The position numbers were made by a program, and so were the translations under genes. A DNA stretch of 7,383 nt, from assembly GCA_000433175.1 (NCBI GenBank), contig HF986713.1, positions 1 to 7,383 of the forward strand, given 5' to 3'. Below, in pieces: positions 6,217 to 7,383 of the stretch. The first letter of the stretch is position 1. Every line of letters starts with the position of its first letter. A model generated the notes under the pieces. The model had not been told where the DNA came from, did no database searches, and saw only the letters and a list, made by a program, of their open reading frames with translations. This DNA is from Prevotella sp. CAG:1058 (GTDB lineage Bacteria > Bacteroidota > Bacteroidia > Bacteroidales > Bacteroidaceae).

Positions 6217-6247
6217 TTTGCCGTTAAGGCTATTTTTCTTATTTTTG
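6217..6247 (+). promoter_or_regulatory. Consensus Bacteroidetes promoter for the GH31 gene
   Basis: A -33 TTTG (6217-6220) and a -7 TATTTTTG (6240-6247) are separated by 19 bp, matching the TTTG-N19-TAnnTTTG pattern of Bacteroidetes housekeeping promoters. Transcription would start near 6253, leaving a leader of about 215 nt before the ATG at 6469. Confidence 0.75.
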
Positions 6248-6253
6248 CAACAC

Positions 6254-6468
6254 ATCGCCGCCATGGGCGGTAACGCTGCCTGCCGGCTGCGGCACGCTGT
6301 TTCACTGCGACGACAGCCGGCATTAGGACGGCTTACGGGCTGACATGCCCGCCACAAGCCTACATTACACACAAGGACATAGTACAAAATTAACCTACAT
6401 ACGTCATATCTTCAGCCAAGGGGCACACCGCGCCCCGAGGCCGTAATCCTATTAAAAACAAACAAAGA
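6254..6468 (+). promoter_or_regulatory. Long structured 5' leader of the GH31 gene
   Basis: Between the predicted start of transcription and the ATG lie several inverted repeats: CCGCC/GGCGG (5 bp, 6259-6271), TGCCGGCTG (6281-6289) with CAGCCGGCA (6314-6322, 9 bp), GGCTT plus CGGGC (6330-6340) with GCCCG plus AAGCC (6347-6360), and GGGGC (6420-6424) with GCCCC (6432-6436). I recognise no known riboswitch class. The last 20 nt before the ATG are A-rich without a Shine-Dalgarno, as is usual in this phylum. Confidence 0.4.
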
Positions 6469-7383
6469 ATGAAACCTACAAACTACCACCTTTTCGACTT
6501 TCTCGACTTTGACATAAACCTTTCGCGCAACGAGTCGCTATGGAAGGCGTACAAGCCGACGGGCGTATTCGAAAACGACGGCGACATATACGTCTCCGTA
6601 CCGTTCCAGAAGCAGGTGCTGGCCAACGACATGGCGCCTGACACCGACGTGCCGCGCGAGGAATACACGCTTATAATAAGACAGTACGAACCTAAGATAC
6701 TGCGACTGTTCATAGGCTTCGGCGAGGAGCAGATGACCGATGACACCGAGATGCTTCAGATGAGCGGCAGGGTCAAGAAGATACCGCTGACGGTAAGCTT
6801 CGGCAACGGCCGCTGGACCATAACCGACCCGGAGGGCACCGTGAGGGCCGTAATCAACATACGCGAGCCGGAACTCGACCGCTGGAGCACGCTGCTGCCC
6901 GACCCGCAGGAGACGCTCGACCTGCGCCTGTATCCCGACGGCAAGCGCGAGATACGCCTCGCCGCATACGACCACTTCTCGCCACCGCGCTACGACGCGC
7001 TGCCCCTCGGCTTCTGCAAACTCGACGGCGAGAAGCAAAGGGCTACGATGTCGTTCGAGTGCAAGGCAGACGAATGCTTCGCCGGAACGGGCGAACGGTT
7101 CACCAAGATGGACCTCAGCGGACAGACGTTCTTCCTCAAGAACCAGGACGGACAGGGCGTGAATAACCGCCGCACGTACAAGAACATACCGTTCTACGTA
7201 TCGAGCCGCATGTACGGCACGTTCTACCACACCTGCGCACACAGCAAGCTGTCGCTCGCGGGAGTGTCGACGCGCTCGGTGGAGTTCATGAGCGACCAGG
7301 CAATGCTCGACGTGTTCCTCATCGGAGGCGACTCCATGGAAGAGATAATCCGCGGCTACCGCGACCTGACGGGCTACCCCTCG
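6469..7383 (+). CDS. Glycoside hydrolase family 31 enzyme (alpha-xylosidase/alpha-glucosidase type), N-terminal part, truncated by the window edge
   Basis: The open frame starts at ATG 6469 (MKPTNYHLFDFLDFDINLS) and remains open through 305 codons to the last base. The visible part corresponds to the N-terminal beta-sandwich domain of GH31 enzymes, which precedes the catalytic barrel. Diagnostic stretches are TGERFTKMDLSGQTFFLKNQ (GERF at about 208-211), RRTYKNIPFYVSSRMYGTFY, VEFMSDQAMLDVFLIGG and MEEIIRGYRDLTGYP, which leads into the catalytic domain. These resemble YicI-like alpha-xylosidases, although alpha-glucosidase remains possible because the catalytic aspartates lie outside the window. 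The enzyme would release terminal alpha-linked sugars from oligosaccharides such as xyloglucan fragments. No signal peptide is visible, suggesting a cytoplasmic location. The gene diverges from the efflux cluster and has its own promoter, so a functional link to the pump is not indicated. Confidence 0.85.
   Translation, partial: MKPTNYHLFDFLDFDINLSRNESLWKAYKPTGVFENDGDIYVSVPFQKQVLANDMAPDTDVPREEYTLIIRQYEPKILRLFIGFGEEQMTDDTEMLQMSGRVKKIPLTVSFGNGRWTITDPEGTVRAVINIREPELDRWSTLLPDPQETLDLRLYPDGKREIRLAAYDHFSPPRYDALPLGFCKLDGEKQRATMSFECKADECFAGTGERFTKMDLSGQTFFLKNQDGQGVNNRRTYKNIPFYVSSRMYGTFYHTCAHSKLSLAGVSTRSVEFMSDQAMLDVFLIGGDSMEEIIRGYRDLTGYPS

Larger units (their letters stand above)
5890..6468. other. Divergent intergenic region between the efflux cluster and the GH31 gene
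   Basis: About 580 bp without a credible gene; short open frames on both strands here have no recognisable protein features. It holds the minus-strand promoter of the pump cluster at its left edge, a 6-bp inverted repeat at 5951-5967, an intergenic hairpin repeat element (about 6065-6151), a consensus plus-strand promoter (6217-6247) and the long, structured leader of the GH31 gene. Confidence 0.75.

Noticed and set aside
6538..7242. Minus-strand open frame opposite the GH31 gene
   Set aside because: The plus-strand frame contains GH31 motifs and is open to the window edge with a promoter in front; the minus-strand frame is a shadow.

Overview
The window looks like chromosomal DNA from a Bacteroidales bacterium, possibly a Prevotella relative. 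Three things point there: two promoters with the Bacteroidetes-type -7 box TAnnTTTG (one also has a -33 TTTG at 19-bp spacing), A-rich sequence without a clear Shine-Dalgarno before the start codons, and gene types typical of the group. The genus is inference.

From right to left on the minus strand lies a tripartite drug-efflux cluster: a TolC-type outer-membrane channel gene (start 5862), an EmrA/HlyD-type periplasmic adaptor gene (start 4213), a 14-helix EmrB/QacA-type (DHA2) MFS transporter gene (start 2762) and an AraC-family regulator gene (1029-145). Together these would form a pump carrying a substrate across both membranes, with the regulator probably controlling it. A strong hairpin (1062-1110) overlaps the end of the transporter gene and probably terminates or attenuates the pump mRNA before the regulator. 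On the plus strand, diverging from the pump, a consensus promoter (6217-6247) and a structured leader of about 215 nt precede the first 305 codons of a GH31 glycosidase gene that runs off the right edge.

The most striking observation is four head-to-tail tandem duplications (periods 100, 189, 148 and 108 bp), all inside the adaptor and channel genes. Their copies differ by 5-13%, mostly at synonymous sites; in the 100-bp repeat all 13 differences are synonymous. Two are in frame: one doubles the start of the adaptor's barrel-sandwich region, the other doubles the signal-peptide region of the channel. Two shift the frame and scramble the C-termini of both proteins. Removing one copy of each restores normal-looking proteins of about 365 and 440 residues. 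The copies therefore diverged while each was under protein-level selection, before they were joined. This fits two strain haplotypes butted together in an assembly, or less likely true recombination between divergent alleles.

A family of hairpin-forming intergenic repeats flanks the efflux cluster on both sides in direct orientation (about 50-105 and 6091-6151, sharing an identical 20-nt block). I found no RNA genes, CRISPR array or transposase. Nothing here clearly amounts to a new defence or enzymatic system.
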